Assembly: GCA_037013685.1 (NCBI GenBank)
Contig: CM072889.1
Location: 4,659,976-4,723,975, forward strand
Direction of reading: 5' to 3'
Source: Acridotheres tristis
Lineage: Eukaryota; Chordata; Aves; Passeriformes; Sturnidae
DNA: 64,000 bases
The notes under the pieces are model-generated. The model had not been told where the DNA came from. It made no database searches and saw only the letters and a program-made list of their open reading frames with translations. Position numbers and translations under genes: made by a program. How positions within the stretch are numbered: the stretch's first letter is position 1; every line of letters begins with the position of its first letter. Positions 36,028-48,629 of the stretch are shown here, piece after piece.

Positions 36028-39000
36028 TTAATGCAAAAGTGTTTGGAGGATCTTAAAACATAGAAAGCAAATCATGTGGAAAGTAATGACTCATGTCAGG
36101 GAAAGAGGTGCCCTTTGTGCTGTCCCTGCAAATCTTGGCTATAATCAGTTTAGGAGGGCTTTTAATTCCCAAATTGGTGATCAAAACTTTGCTGGCAGTT
36201 GCAGCTATTTGGCTCTTGTTCCTGTGGCACAGGTCATCAGGGACTGCAGCATTTTGGCTGCACCACAAGACATGTATTCCCATGAGTTTTAAATACTATT
36301 CCATGGTACTGACCTTGCAGGAACATTCTGTTCCAGAGGAAACTCAAATATTAAGTCTTCATAATTTTCACTGTAAATCACTCTGTAACCCTGCATTAAA
36401 AGGGAAAAACCCTCTTCAGATATTTATTTCCCAGCATCAGTTATGAAAGTAATGTTCTAATTGAAAAAATTTAAAATACTAATAAATGAGAAAATCCACA
36501 GAGAGCCCCTTGATGTCTAAAACCAAGCCAGCCCAGTGACTCAGATATTATTAGTTGTTATTTCTTGGTGTTCTTAAAGAACCTTCCCTGAGTCTTTTTT
36601 GAAAGACAAATAACTGATTTAGATAAGCTGCACTTTTCCCATCCTAGGTAAGCTAGGTCTTAAAGCTGACAGTGCAAAGCGTGATCTCACAGCCATTAAA
36701 CATTAAATAGATATTTTGTGAAGGCAGTGGCTGCAACAGAGGCCCCGGTGTGTGTTTCTTCACCTCCTTGTGAGCACTAAGCAGATTGTTTTTGTGAGTC
36801 CCCCCTGAAGGGACAGAAAAAAGCACAGCCCTTTTGGTAGGAATGGCTCATTAAATTTTAGGTAACAAAATTCACTTGCTACGACCCCTTGGGTAAGCAC
36901 ACTTGGTCATTCCTAAACAGTTGTTTTAACTTCAACCCAAATGTTTCCTGATGATAGAAATGCCACTTCCTTCACTTTGCATATATTCAGAATCAGCACC
37001 TGATATAATGTCTGCAGCTTGGCCAGTGCATGTCATTCCATGGAGCCAGCGAGCTGACATCAAATTCATTCTTCCCACTGATACTTTCTGGAGGATCAGC
37101 TCTCTTTTTGCTGCCTGTGCTGCTGTCACCCAGGATGAAAAGCTGCAGATACCCCAGGGCTGCAGCGTGGGCTTTCAGTGACTTGGATGAGAACTGCACA
37201 GATGCATCAGAACAGCATGGGCAGTGACTTCTGGGAAGATCATGAAAAACCCAAGTCTGGCTAATGGACCCCAGCTCCTCTCCCTTCCCTTTTGGCAGCC
37301 ATTCACGGTAACACAAAGTAAGTACAAAGCCTGGAGCCAAGACAAAATGCAGTGATTTGTGCTGTAAGTGTTCCTAAAGGCAAAAGGGATCATTGAGGGC
37401 TTCCCTGAATTGATTCCTGTTTGAACTAAAGCCAGAGCTTAAGTCAGACTTTGCAGAACCGCAGCTGCCTGCCCCTTGGCTGTGGCACTGGGGAACTGAG
37501 GTCTCTGACCAGATTTGTTGCAGGGTCAGGGCTGGGTTGGGCAGGAGGGAGCCTGCCAGAGGGTGTGTGGGGTGTTTGGTCAGCTCAGCACTGAGCAGGG
37601 ACTGTGCTTTCCTGGATGGAAAGATAGCCTGGTGTGGTGATGGATCTTGCTGAGTATCTGGAACCTCTTGGGACCAGCATGGCTTCTGCTTGTGATGCTG
37701 AGTAAAACTGACGTGACAAATTCAGTCACAAATAGCACACAGAGAGTTTTCCCACTTTAGCAAGGGGGTCAGTGGGATCCAGTGAAACAGAGAGACTGAA
37801 GGAGTGGGTGTTTGAGCCTTGTGATGTGCTGAGATGATGTACCTGACATCCTGCTCAGCCCAGGCGCTGTCTCCTATTTTGGATAAGACCCCTTTACTCC
37901 TGTGAACTGGTTATGTGGGTGTGCTGGACTACATTTCCTGTCCCATCTGCTTTGCTTCTGATGGGAATTAAGTTTTGAAGATGCCCTTTCTTGTTGATGA
38001 TATCCTTCAAATCAGTTCCATCTCCATGAATGTGAAGTCTTAGGGGAGGGGGAAGGCTTGTGGATAGTTTTGTTTGGGTTGGGTTTATTATTTTAACTTG
38101 AACCTTGTATGTCTATTTGAAATAAAAATATTTGAAATATACTCCTTCGGAATGAAAATGACATTGCATAATTTCCATATTAAGATTTAAACCCATCATA
38201 ATATCTCAAGTTCACTTAAACCAAATATTTAAACCTAGGACGTTTCCTATTAATATGTAAAGAAAGCTACAACCCAGAGAATTCTCTGGCTAAACACATG
38301 AATTATGCTTAATTGCAAACCACTGTAGTTCATGAAAACAGCAGCTATCATCAATTCTTTCTTAGGTAAAAATGAGTTGAGGTATTTTCTAATCTTTTCA
38401 TCATAATGTGATTAGCCACAATTGCCTGAAGTCACTAATTATGTAGATAATTTTCTTCATGTGCTGATTTCTTTTAAAATGCAAACCCAATTGTTTCTTT
38501 TGTAGCCACTGCACCTATTAAAATACTTTTTTCTGCATTGTGAATTGGATTCCAACTCTGATTCAAAAGAAGTTTGACATAAGGTGGAGGTAAAATTAAT
38601 TATCAAGAAACATAAATTATTACACGAAACATTAAAAAAAAGGTAGGAAGAAGTATACTTACTAACATGTTGCACTTTTAGCATAAAAATGTTTGAAGTT
38701 ACTGTAATGCTACAACCAGTGGCAACTGTTACCAGACAATCAGAATTAGTTTTTTTCTTTGGGGAGAGATTAATAGGTAACAGGAATTACACAATAGGAT
38801 TAACAACAGTTACTTAAATGGAAATACTTGGCTGCAGTCAGTGACTCCTACTTACATCATCCCTCTTGTTTGCATTGTGCTCCCTCTAATGTTTTGTGCT
38901 CTTTGAATACATAAGTTGGGTTTCACGTGCATTTTTTTGGAGGTGAAGCAGGGACCTGGCACTGCTGTCACCCTTCTTGGCTCCAGAGCAGTAGGACCCC

Positions 39001-40303
39001 TTCCAGGGTTGGGCTGGTGTGTGGCTCATGAGCTGAGGATCTGGTCTAGAAGGGAGAAGACACTCCCAGCAGTGCACCAATGCGAACACCTTTGTCACTG
39101 GAGCATTTGGCTCCATTTTCAAGGCACAATTTTTGCTCAGTTACAGACAAGGATCTAGGCTTAGGATCCCTGGGCCCCTTCTCTGTTGGCCTCTGGGTAC
39201 AAAAGTGTCCTCCTGGCTTTGTAAAACGTGGGCAGACCAGCTGAAGGTCAGTGATGAAGAAGGGATGTCTTCTGCTCTGGGGCATTACAGGAGATGGTGC
39301 CTCCTGTTATTTAAAGTCCACTCCCTTTGTCATGCAAAGCATATAGAGGCAGTAACAGGAAGTGTCATTAACCTTCCTCTCATTTGGGGAGGAACTGTTT
39401 GACTGCACTAAAATTATTATGAGTGATATACTGGATATAAAACAGGAATGTTAATTGGAAATTAAGCCAGAAGAGAGATGTCTGAGGGACAGAGCGAAAG
39501 GTGACGCTGGCATATGTCTCATTCTCTGTGCAAAGGACTGCAGGAAAAAGAATGACAGAGGGCAAGCTGAAGCCACGAAGAATTGCTGTGGGTTTGAGAT
39601 GTTTGTTGTACCCTACCTTGCTAGCAGAAACTCTGCTCCTAGGCACCCAGTGCCAAACTTCCATGAAATGAAAATTCTGCTGTGGTGGAAAATATTATTG
39701 CTGGCTTTTTCTAGCTGTGCTTTGCTCTGTTTAATTTTCTTTCCTAAGAGTGTTCTAAAATACTTAAAGATCCCATATTGTCTATGCTGACTCTTGAGCG
39801 GGAAAAGAGCAATGTGCTCATGCCTTGGGGCTCTGGATGTCACCAGCTGAATTGGTAGAACAGATAAAAGTTGGACTGCAGTTTTGAAAATCCTCTCTTG
39901 GACTGTGCTACTCTGAGTTGTTTGGAGTCCACTGGAGAAAATGCAGTTTTGTGTCAAAAACTGTGCTCTTTCTCATCAAAAGATCAAAATGAGAGTTAAT
40001 CTTCTGCCCTCTTGTGACTGTGTCTGTGTGTGTTGCTCTTCTGTGGGGTGCTAAATTGGAGTTTTGTGGTGGAGTTGTTTATTTCAAGATCAGAAAGTGG
40101 TTATTGGTTCTGAGTTAGAGATTTTTTAAATCAGACCTCCAGAGACAGAGAGCTGTCTTACTATCTTTTTACATGCCACAAAGCTGTTCCAAGGAAAACT
40201 GGAAGCCATTCTCTGCAAAATACCAATTTTCTTTTGCTTTAGTTAGTAACATTCAAAATGACCAAAATTGGGTTTAAATGTTTCTTTTCTTCTGTTTTTG
40301 GTT

Positions 40304-40446
40304 GCTTGGTTGGGGGTTTTTTGTTTGGTTTTTTTTTTTTTTTTTTTTTGGGGGGGGGGTTGTTTGTTGTTGATTTTTGGTTTTTTGTTTGTTTGTTTGT
40401 TTTTTGGTTTTTGGGGGGTTTTTTTGTTTTTTTTCTATTTGTTGGT
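40304..40446. repeat. T/G low-complexity tract with T21-G10
   Basis: A run of 21 T (40329-40349) passes straight into 10 G (40350-40359), followed by GTTT-type repeats to about 40446. The open frames it creates (poly-Phe/Gly on plus, poly-Lys/Pro on minus) are artefacts of composition. Confidence 0.9.
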
Positions 40447-43425
40447 TCCCAGTTCTGGGGCAAGGGACAGACATAGGCTGTCCTCCTACCTCCCACTCCC
40501 TTAAACCAAAGAAAAATTTTTGTCCAATGCAGTGCCCATGTTGTGGTAAAAATGCAACGACAGTTTATGCAGGAATACTTTTAGAGATTGGAAAAAAATA
40601 GAATAAATATTTTTACTTGTTTGTGGACTACAAGAGAAAAAACTTGCGGGTGACTGAGACATTTGTAATTTGTGGAGGTTCCCTGTGCTGGGGAAGTGCT
40701 CTGGGGTGGGTGGGATACCCTTTGGTCTTGGATTTATTTAGTATGAAGGGAGCCCATGGATGGGATCCAGCTTTTGTAACCCTCATGCAAGGAATAAGTC
40801 TTTGTCTTAAATAGGATTGTAACACTCTTGTTTGAAAAGAATTGTGTGAAGCCAGCACAGACCTTTCTTCCTAAAGCCATATAAATCTCTGTGAGACTCC
40901 TTTGTCACACCCAGTGGGCTCAGGGAGGGAATCCTGAAAGAACTAAACTCAAAACAGAAATAAAAATGGGGGAAAAAATTGGGTAAAACACTCTTCTGTG
41001 CCTCAGTCACAGTTCAAAATTGAGTTAAGTTTATTTTTTGTATTTTTTTAAAGATAATTCTGAGTAGTTGTGTAGCAGCATTGCTAAACTCAGCCTGCAA
41101 TATAGTGAAAAATATATTAATAATGGTGCAGAATCTTAAATACCCTAACATTATTCTCCCATTGCACTGACTTTAAACACATTTTTCAAGGGAACAGCAA
41201 CTGAATTCTTAATTAAAATCACTAAGCAATTGCAGATTACATTTAATTTAAATATTTATTGACTTTGTTTAAGCTTTCAAAATAGATTAGACTTTGAACA
41301 GCAAAACTGCTAATATCTGAATGATAATTTTACTTCTGAGCCCAATCAAGAAGCTAGTCAGGAATACAGCTCAGAAGTTGCTGTGCTGGAGGAAATGCTT
41401 TAATAAAGTATGTACAGAGGGCCTTTAAAAATGATTGGTCTTCAGTAAAGAAAAATTTTGTTGCATCTGATAGTATTTTAAAATCTTGCATTTTCTCTTT
41501 GCTTTGCAGGAGTTGCAGTTCTTCCTGCTGCCCCAAGTACAAATGCAAGAAGTATACAGTGAACCAGAGGCAGATAAAAACATACCAACCTGTTAATCCT
41601 CTTGCTTTTTATAATGCTTAACATATTGGAGCCCATGATTATCCCAGTTGATTCAACTAGTCAACACATATAAAGTTAAGCATATATGTAGATATTTTCA
41701 GAGTAGAAATTTAAAGCTTGCACAAAGAAAATTTTCACAGTTTTAAGGGTATCCCTATCTGTAAAAGGTTATTTGCATTAAAATATTCCCCCGAGCAGTA
41801 TTTGGTAACCCAGAACATCCTTTGGCACAGAATTTTCTCCAGTATCGCTCAGCCCCACTACCAGACCACCAAGGCTTTTTCAAGGACCAGTACAAACTCT
41901 TGACTTCTCATTCCTGCTCTCTTCTAGGCCAGTTTTATTCTCTGCTGAACCCTTTCATTTTGAGAAACAGCTTTTCTGTTGCATTTATCTGCATGCCTAA
42001 AAGCCGTCAGATCCTGCAAGCTTTAGGATGATTTAATGTAACTTGTAGGTTTAATTTTGCAAAAATGCTCATGTTGCCTAAATAACATGGTATCTATGAA
42101 ATCTTTCAGGATTGAGTTTGAACCTCCTGGAAGCCTGTTTGGCAATGTCTCACATTCTGCAGTGTGACAAAAAGTGCTCCTGAGATTAACACACTCTTTG
42201 TGCATTTCATACAGACATTTCAGCTAGCCTTACAGTCTTCCCTTGGTTTGTTCTCTGTATTGTGAAGTCTGTAAGAGCTGCAAGATCTTTTCTGCTTTTT
42301 CTTTATACTGCTATGAAACATTACGTGAATTGTTGTAGATTGTGTTTCCTGTCGTATTGTACACTGCTGTTTAGGTTGGAATAGAGCATGTTTAATTTTT
42401 TCTTGGCCGCATTACATTTCATTCCCTGCTTCACGCATCGCCTGTCCTGTTAGTCCATAAATCTGACCTATTCTAATCACTGTAAATTCTCTCTTTCCCC
42501 TAGCTGTGTGTCACCAGCAACACTAGTCACTTTGGAAATTGCTTTCCTGAGAGGTCATTTTACAAAAGATAAAGGAGGAGGCATTGTGCAGTGTGTAAAG
42601 CTGGGGGTTTCTCACTCCTTCAAGCCTCAGAGCAGCTGCTGCAGTCTGAGCTCTGCTCATAGGCTCATCTCAGCAGCTGTCACCTGCTGAGAGGGTCACC
42701 AAGAGGAGTGCCTTGGGCTCAGACTGTAGCATGGCAAAGTCTTCACTGGGGTTTGTAATTTTTGTGTAGTATAAATTACTAAATCATATTAGGTGGCCTG
42801 ATAAAGAAGAATTACCAGTTCAGAGTCACTTTTGTTGGAAAAAGGACATTTTAAAGACAGAAATTTTGTGGTACTTGAAAACAGACAGTGATGCAGAGCC
42901 AAGAACCTGCTCTGGATGGTCCATCACAGGATCCCCTTATACATGAACACATTGTGCAAATCTTATGTGCCTCCTGTTTTACTTCTTCTCCCCTTTGAAG
43001 AGCACTGACAGGCTGATATTTGGTGTATTGATATGACAGTCAGTCTGTGGGTTAGCTGAGATCAGTTACATCAGTAATTTTCCCGTTTTCCATGCTTGCA
43101 GGTGTCAGTGCCTCCCCTAAGCTCTCGTTCCTCTGCTGAACCTGCTTTGGGGCTGGTTTGGTGGGGCAGACACTGTGCTGCAGCCAGCACACATCTGCTC
43201 ATGGTCTTCCTTGTGCTGCTGCTGCTTTTCCTGCTCCTTCCCCCTCTCATTTAGCATTTCTGTGCCATGCTAGATATCACAGGAAACTCCTAAGAAGGGA
43301 TTTTGACTTTCTTGGATTCCTGCACAGCCTGTGCATGGAGGCTTCCCTGGTGCTGCTCCAGGCTCTGGGGTCTGTGTCAGGGTGTTGGGTGCACTAGGAA
43401 GTTTTACCATTTTGTTTTCTTGGCC
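40447..43425. other. Non-coding stretch, no supported gene
   Basis: No recognisable gene or repeat. An acceptor-like pyrimidine tract with GCAG precedes about 41510, but the downstream frames are short and unrecognised. Confidence 0.5.
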
Positions 43426-44024
43426 TGTTGTCCTGGGGTACAATGCAAAAATGTGTATTCTATCACCATCTGTTAAAATGTGGGAGGGGTGGTGATCCTT
43501 ATCTCTGTGGGAGATATCCTCTGCTGATGTGCCATCTGGTAAAATCAGGGGGATGATCATCGTTATCTTTTCGCAGCCCATCCTTCCTCCAGAAGATATA
43601 TTCTGTTAATGGGCCATTAAGTCCTATTGTGTGACTGATAAGATTACATCATCCCATTGGGAGATGCTCCAGCCAGGGGGAGGAGACACGCCTTTCCTAC
43701 CTAGATAAAAAAACTGGGGTTTGGGACGCGAAAGCAGCCCTTTCCACTGGATCCCAGAGGGAAGTCGGACCTTTTTTCCACATCATCGCTGGATCTTCGG
43801 AGGAAAACTGCACCTTCTACAGGAGCATTGCTTCAACTGAATCATATCTGTCATCCAGGAGGACTGCTGCCAACACCCTGACTGACAGGGTGTCAGGTTG
43901 TATTCTGACTCTGTCGGTGGTTGTTTCTTTTATATTATTGCATGTATTTTATTTTTTCTCTTTTCTCCTATTAAATTGTATTACTGACTTGGAGTCTCGC
44001 ACTGGTTTTACTTTCAAACCAACA
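43426..44024 (+). mobile_element. Probable solo LTR, plus orientation
   Basis: A segment of about 600 bp with 5-bp inverted termini (TGTTG at 43426, CAACA ending 44024). A TATA-like TAGATAAAA occurs at about 43702-43711, ATTAAA at 43970-43975 near the right end, and a short U5-like tail after it. This order fits U3-R-U5 on the plus strand. No primer-binding site or coding frame adjoins it. An alternative left end at TGTTGG (about 43383) would give 6-bp inverted termini. I could not find a matching target-site duplication, so the borders are approximate. Confidence 0.55.
43970..43975 (+). promoter_or_regulatory. ATTAAA polyadenylation signal in LTR
   Basis: ATTAAA lies about 50 bp before the right LTR border in a T-rich context, where a retroviral R/U5 signal is expected. 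Confidence 0.4.
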
Positions 44025-47000
44025 CACCTGAGCAGTAGAGATGTTTTGGAGCAGGAGATGGTCTGTTCCTCAGAGTGTCAGGCTTTTTCCCTGACCTGGG
44101 CTCCTGAGCTGGATGATTCCCCTTGCCTGTGATGCTGTGTTCCATGATATGTGTAGTGATTCATGGCCATAATTATGTTTCTTTTGCAGAAGAATGTAAT
44201 CCACTGTCTTGGATAAATGAGTTTAAGATTCATGAATGAGAAGAACACAACGAAATTTAAATACTAATATTTATTTTTCCTGAATCCTTCCACCTATTTT
44301 CTTATTTCCTTCTGATTTTTCACTAATCAGGAAGAATAAGTGGGGATGGGAACATGCCAATTTTTGGTTGGATTACTGAAGGGCAGTTTCCACAGCCGTG
44401 TGACACTACTACAGCAAAATTCAATTAGTATGCTTCCTAGAGGTTTTAATTGATTAATGTATTTATTTGGTTTGGTGAGGTTTAGTAGCTTTTTAATGTC
44501 CTTTTGAATGTTTCTGGTTTTTAAATGACTCATATTACTTGCCTTTCTAGCCCAAGGATGCTGCAATACCATGTGTCATGCTATACTGGTTTTTTTCAGT
44601 CCACTGGTGACTGCTGAAGGTATAAATTCTCCCTGTTGCACAGAAATATGCCAATGTATTCCCTTCTGCTAATTTTTCAGATGTGCTACTTTAACTAACA
44701 AAGCTAATGCTTAGGGATCTGATTGCTGAACAGTTCTGGTGACAGATTAAGCCTTCCTGTATGCAGCTGGTTTGTTGTGTTTGCAGAGGAGCTGTTCAAA
44801 CCAGTGCAAGTTTGCATCAGTGGAACCCAGAGAAGAAATTGAGTGACAAACCAGACTAAATAAACAAGTGAAATAGAGTAGAGGAGAGTGGTATGAGCTC
44901 TTGCTGGCGTTTGTGTGATGAAAACTCCTTGCACTTGAAGATGTTAATTATGGGCAATTTTTCTTTGGTGTTGTGAGGTTTGAATTACTCAGAACTATGT
45001 TTAACGATAAAATACTAAAACAGAACAAATTCTGAGTAAGCCACAGCTGACCAAGCTGTCCAATTAATAGGATTTTGTCTAATGGACTAATTTAATTGGG
45101 ATGTTTCAAACATACTCTAGAAAAGCCACAGACATTTAAATTTTAAGGAAAAGCATTGTTTTTCATTCATTTCTCTCTCTCTCCATCTCTCTTCCCCAGA
45201 GGTCTCCCTGGCATGTTTGAGTCTTGTCCCCAGTGAGCAGTTCAGCCCAGTGCCATACACAGGTTGAGAGTGCTTTGAGAAGAGCTCACAGGCACAGCAA
45301 AGCTGCCCAGCTCATCACAGGTGCACAGGCCCCAGATCTCCTTTGGAGCAGCTGCCAGAGGGACTGAGCTTCCCTGTTTCCTGCTGTGCTGCCCAGATCA
45401 TGTTCCATGTTGGCAAAGGCTGGTGGGAACCTGTGACTTCGTGGTTCTGCGTGAGATCCTCGCCCCGCTCACCCACTCCTGTCCCTGCCAGCAGTGCTGC
45501 ATCCTCACCCACCAGATGTGCAAGTGGCTGCAGAGAGCTCCCCTCCCTGAGCACAGGTGCTCTCTTTCAAGAAAAAAGTAAGTTCTGCTCAGCAAGTGCT
45601 GGGCAAATGTATAACTGCATGTTCAAATAAAGAAACTGCTGCTCCTTGGGGACAGGCAAGGGGGACAGGGCACTACAGAATTCTGGCAGTGGCTGGGTTG
45701 GGAAAGTGCCAGTTCAGCACACTGCTCTTAATTTGCCTGGCAAGGCAGCTCTCCCAGATGAAGTGAGATGTGGTGAAGCCAAAATTCTCTTCAGGAAGCT
45801 TTATTTGGTTTAAAATGCTTTGTTATCAAATACTGCTTCTGACTTCTAACTTTTAACTAGCTTCAGTTCACCTCTGTCTTTATTTTAAATTCAGTGGTAC
45901 TTTACACAAAGTGTTCTCATCAGACAAGCCACTGCTGAGTTTGTACACAGAGTAGTTTAGTGTTCATCTGTCTCATTTTTTTTACTGTCCAAGATGAATC
46001 TCGGGGGACTAAAGCTCTGAACCAAGTGGCTTCAGGCTATTCATCTGGAAAACAGAGCCACTTAGACCTTTGTAAAGAAAATAATTTAGTAATCAGTGAA
46101 AGAGGCCAGTCTCTAAGCCAACTCATTTGGAAAAATAGCTAGTGTAGTAACTACAGACATTTTATGACAATAATACTGATTATGTCCTTCTATTATTGCC
46201 AGATTTTCTTCTCTGAAACTTCAGGTCTGAGTTGGTTTTGCACCAACTTCTATGATCCTGTGCATTAGAAATGCTTTGTAATTTGAGATTGATGCTGCAG
46301 AGCTGGACATGGAGCTGCTGACCAGTGCAGGTGAAGCCGTTGGGAAGTGAGGAAGACGCTGCTTCCTTCCCAGCTCTGTCCATCCTCCCTCAGGAGCAGG
46401 GAAGCAGCCTGGTCTCTGTTCTCTTGTGCAAAGGGGAAGAAGGGGCCACTTAAGTGTGTGTTTGCCTGCACCCCCTGCCTGCCAGCCCACACAATCCACA
46501 GCACACCCCAAGTGTCTCTGGGAACACACCAGTGCCAATGGGATGGCATTGGTCTCCTACCCTGCCCCCCATGTGTGCCAATTCAGGGCATTCTCACCCA
46601 GACACAGGTTATCACTCTCTTGTACACTATGTTCTGCTAATTAGATATGTGTGGTAAGTCTTAGAACTTCTATCTAATCTCAGACTTCAGGCCCTTATCT
46701 TAGAGATTTTCCTTATTCTCTTTGCAAATGAGAAGATACTTGTGTTCCTGAGCACATTTAGCAGTGTTGTTTCTGCACCTTACAACCAGGAATGATGTCC
46801 TGCAGTGCTGGATATCAGCCAAACACAAAAGATACTGCTTTCCATTTTGAAAAATCTTTCTGGCAATCAGAAAGTTTGGGGTGAAACACAGCATAAAATA
46901 AAGTGAAGGGGAGACTGGTCTGTAGATATCATGTTAATGCAATGTACGGTTTTTAGTTTTGATTGCCCATGTTTATAATATTTTGAAAGTATAATGATTA

Positions 47001-48495
47001 GGGTAAAGGCTCTGGTTTCTGTACCTGTGCTAGTGAGATACTGCTCCCTATCAACAGTTATATGTCACTTAGGGAAAATTTCTTTAAAGGTTTGCTATCC
47101 TGACTTTTTTTGCTATGAGCTGCTACATGGAAAAGATGTGGGGCAGAACTTCCCACCAAGTGGGAGCAGGAGGACAGGTAACATGGGCTCTCCTGTTTCA
47201 AACCCAGGGGATCTCCAGGCACAACTTCCCCCCAGCAGTTCACAGCAAGGCAGTCCAGACTCAGCACACAGATCAAATCTACCGCTTTGCCATCTTGGTT
47301 TCATGTGGTAAAGGCTACTGCCGAGTTCAATTAAATACATGGAAAGATAAAAGGAGGAGCAGAAGCAATGTGCCTTGAGGCACAGAAGCCTTTACGGTGC
47401 CTTTCACAGGCTCAATTACATTGCTGGCATTATTGTCAGCATTGTTTTTAAGCAATGTTAGTGAGGAGGGAGTAGAAAGAAAATAATTCTAAATTTATGT
47501 GCTCTAAAGGCTCATCTAGAAGGTTTTCACTAGCTTCATAAAAGCTCTGTACACTGAATCTAAAAAAAATATAGCAACATGGTTTATCTCCTTTGCATCA
47601 TCTTATCTTTCAGCCTCTTGATTTTTGTTGTACTATTCTTGTCCCTTAAAATTCAGAGAAGTATTTTGAAGTTTACATACTATAAAATAAGTAGTTACAG
47701 ATCTTGAAGGATGTTTTGAGCAGCACTTCAGCAGAAAGACAAGGTCTGGACACAAGGTCAAGACTCCAGGGATGTCTCAGTGGTGACTAGAGACTTGTGA
47801 AGTCTCAGACTGCTGCAGCCCATCCTCCTTTGATGGGTGGCAATGATTTGTTGGGATTTGACCAAAAATTAATGATAAAATAACTTTCTGGTGAGGAGAC
47901 AGAAAAGCTTTGACACCACCAACCCATTATTGCTTGTGGATTTTAACAGTGAATAATTGTACTTTTGGAGAGGGTAACTATTTCCACAAAAATCCATGGT
48001 TGCTGTCCAGCAGTAAAAACACTGAAAAAAACCACACAGGCTGTTTCTGAGGGAAGCATTTCTCAGTGACAGCTGCAGAAGAATTGCTTTGTGCTTTTCT
48101 CAGGAGAGAAAACACCCATGTGCTTCATGTGATCATCTACAGGATTCACCACCTGCCCTGCTGATCACCTGGTGGGTGGAGGTGGGGATGTCCTGCTGTC
48201 AGTGTTCAGAGACCAAGAGGAGGGGAAGCCAGCTCCAGCTGGATTTTATACAGAGCTATTTGTTTCCAAAAGTGCCAGCAGATTTAAATTACTGCTGCGG
48301 TTGTCAACAAGTTCCCCCTGCATATTCTGTTATGATTAAGGTCCTTAGAGGTTTTGGATTGCTTATGTTTCTCAGTGTAGCTGCAGACTGTGAACATAAG
48401 GGTTGCATCAAGTAATTTAAATAATTAATTGAAAGGCAGAGGTTCCTTTCCTTCTGTGCACTTTGGATACAAATATTCCTGCTGACTCCACATTT
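44025..48495. other. Non-coding stretch, one candidate non-coding exon
   Basis: Mixed AT-rich and GC-richer patches (about 45200-45620, 46300-46620). Apart from the exon-like segment at 45200-45577, nothing is supported. Confidence 0.5.
45200..45577 (+). other. Candidate exon, probably non-coding
   Basis: A long pyrimidine tract ending CTTCCCCAG (45199) makes a strong acceptor, and GTAAGT at 45578-45583 is a consensus donor. The 378 bp between are GC-richer than the flanks. All three plus frames contain stops near the start, so a coding internal exon is unlikely. A long non-coding RNA exon is possible, as is chance pairing of splice-like motifs. Confidence 0.25.
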
Positions 48496-48629
48496 GAATC
48501 ACGGAATATTCTGAGTTGGAAGGGACCCACAAGGATCATGGAGTCCAGCCCTTCAGTGAATGGCCGTACGGGGATCAAACCCTGACCTTGTTGGTTTTAG
48601 CACCAGGCTCTGACCAAGTGAGCTGTGCC
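48496..48629 (-). mobile_element. tRNA-Ile-derived SINE with CR1-like tail (TguSINE1 type)
   Basis: On the minus strand the head resembles tRNA-Ile: an A-box-like CAGCTCACTTGG (48614-48625) and a B-box-like GGTTTGATCCC (48571-48581), followed by CCCGTACGGCC. The tail, with GGGTCCCTTCCAACTCAG and ending near GATTC, matches the 3' end typical of CR1 elements, which would let CR1 machinery mobilise it. This head/tail fusion is characteristic of the passerine SINE TguSINE1. The copy has several changes in the A box. Confidence 0.8.

Larger units (their letters stand above)
33246..40303. other. Non-coding stretch with small palindromes
   Basis: No gene supported. It contains the perfect palindrome at 34532-34559 and the POU-like palindrome at 36014-36027, listed separately. 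The rest is anonymous. Confidence 0.5.

Noticed and set aside
40239..40504. Poly-Phe/Gly and poly-Lys/Pro frames
   Set aside because: Artefacts of the T/G low-complexity tract.
48571..48629. A tRNA-Ile gene on the minus strand
   Set aside because: The A box is degraded, the acceptor stem cannot close, and a CR1-like tail follows, so it is a SINE head rather than a functional tRNA gene.
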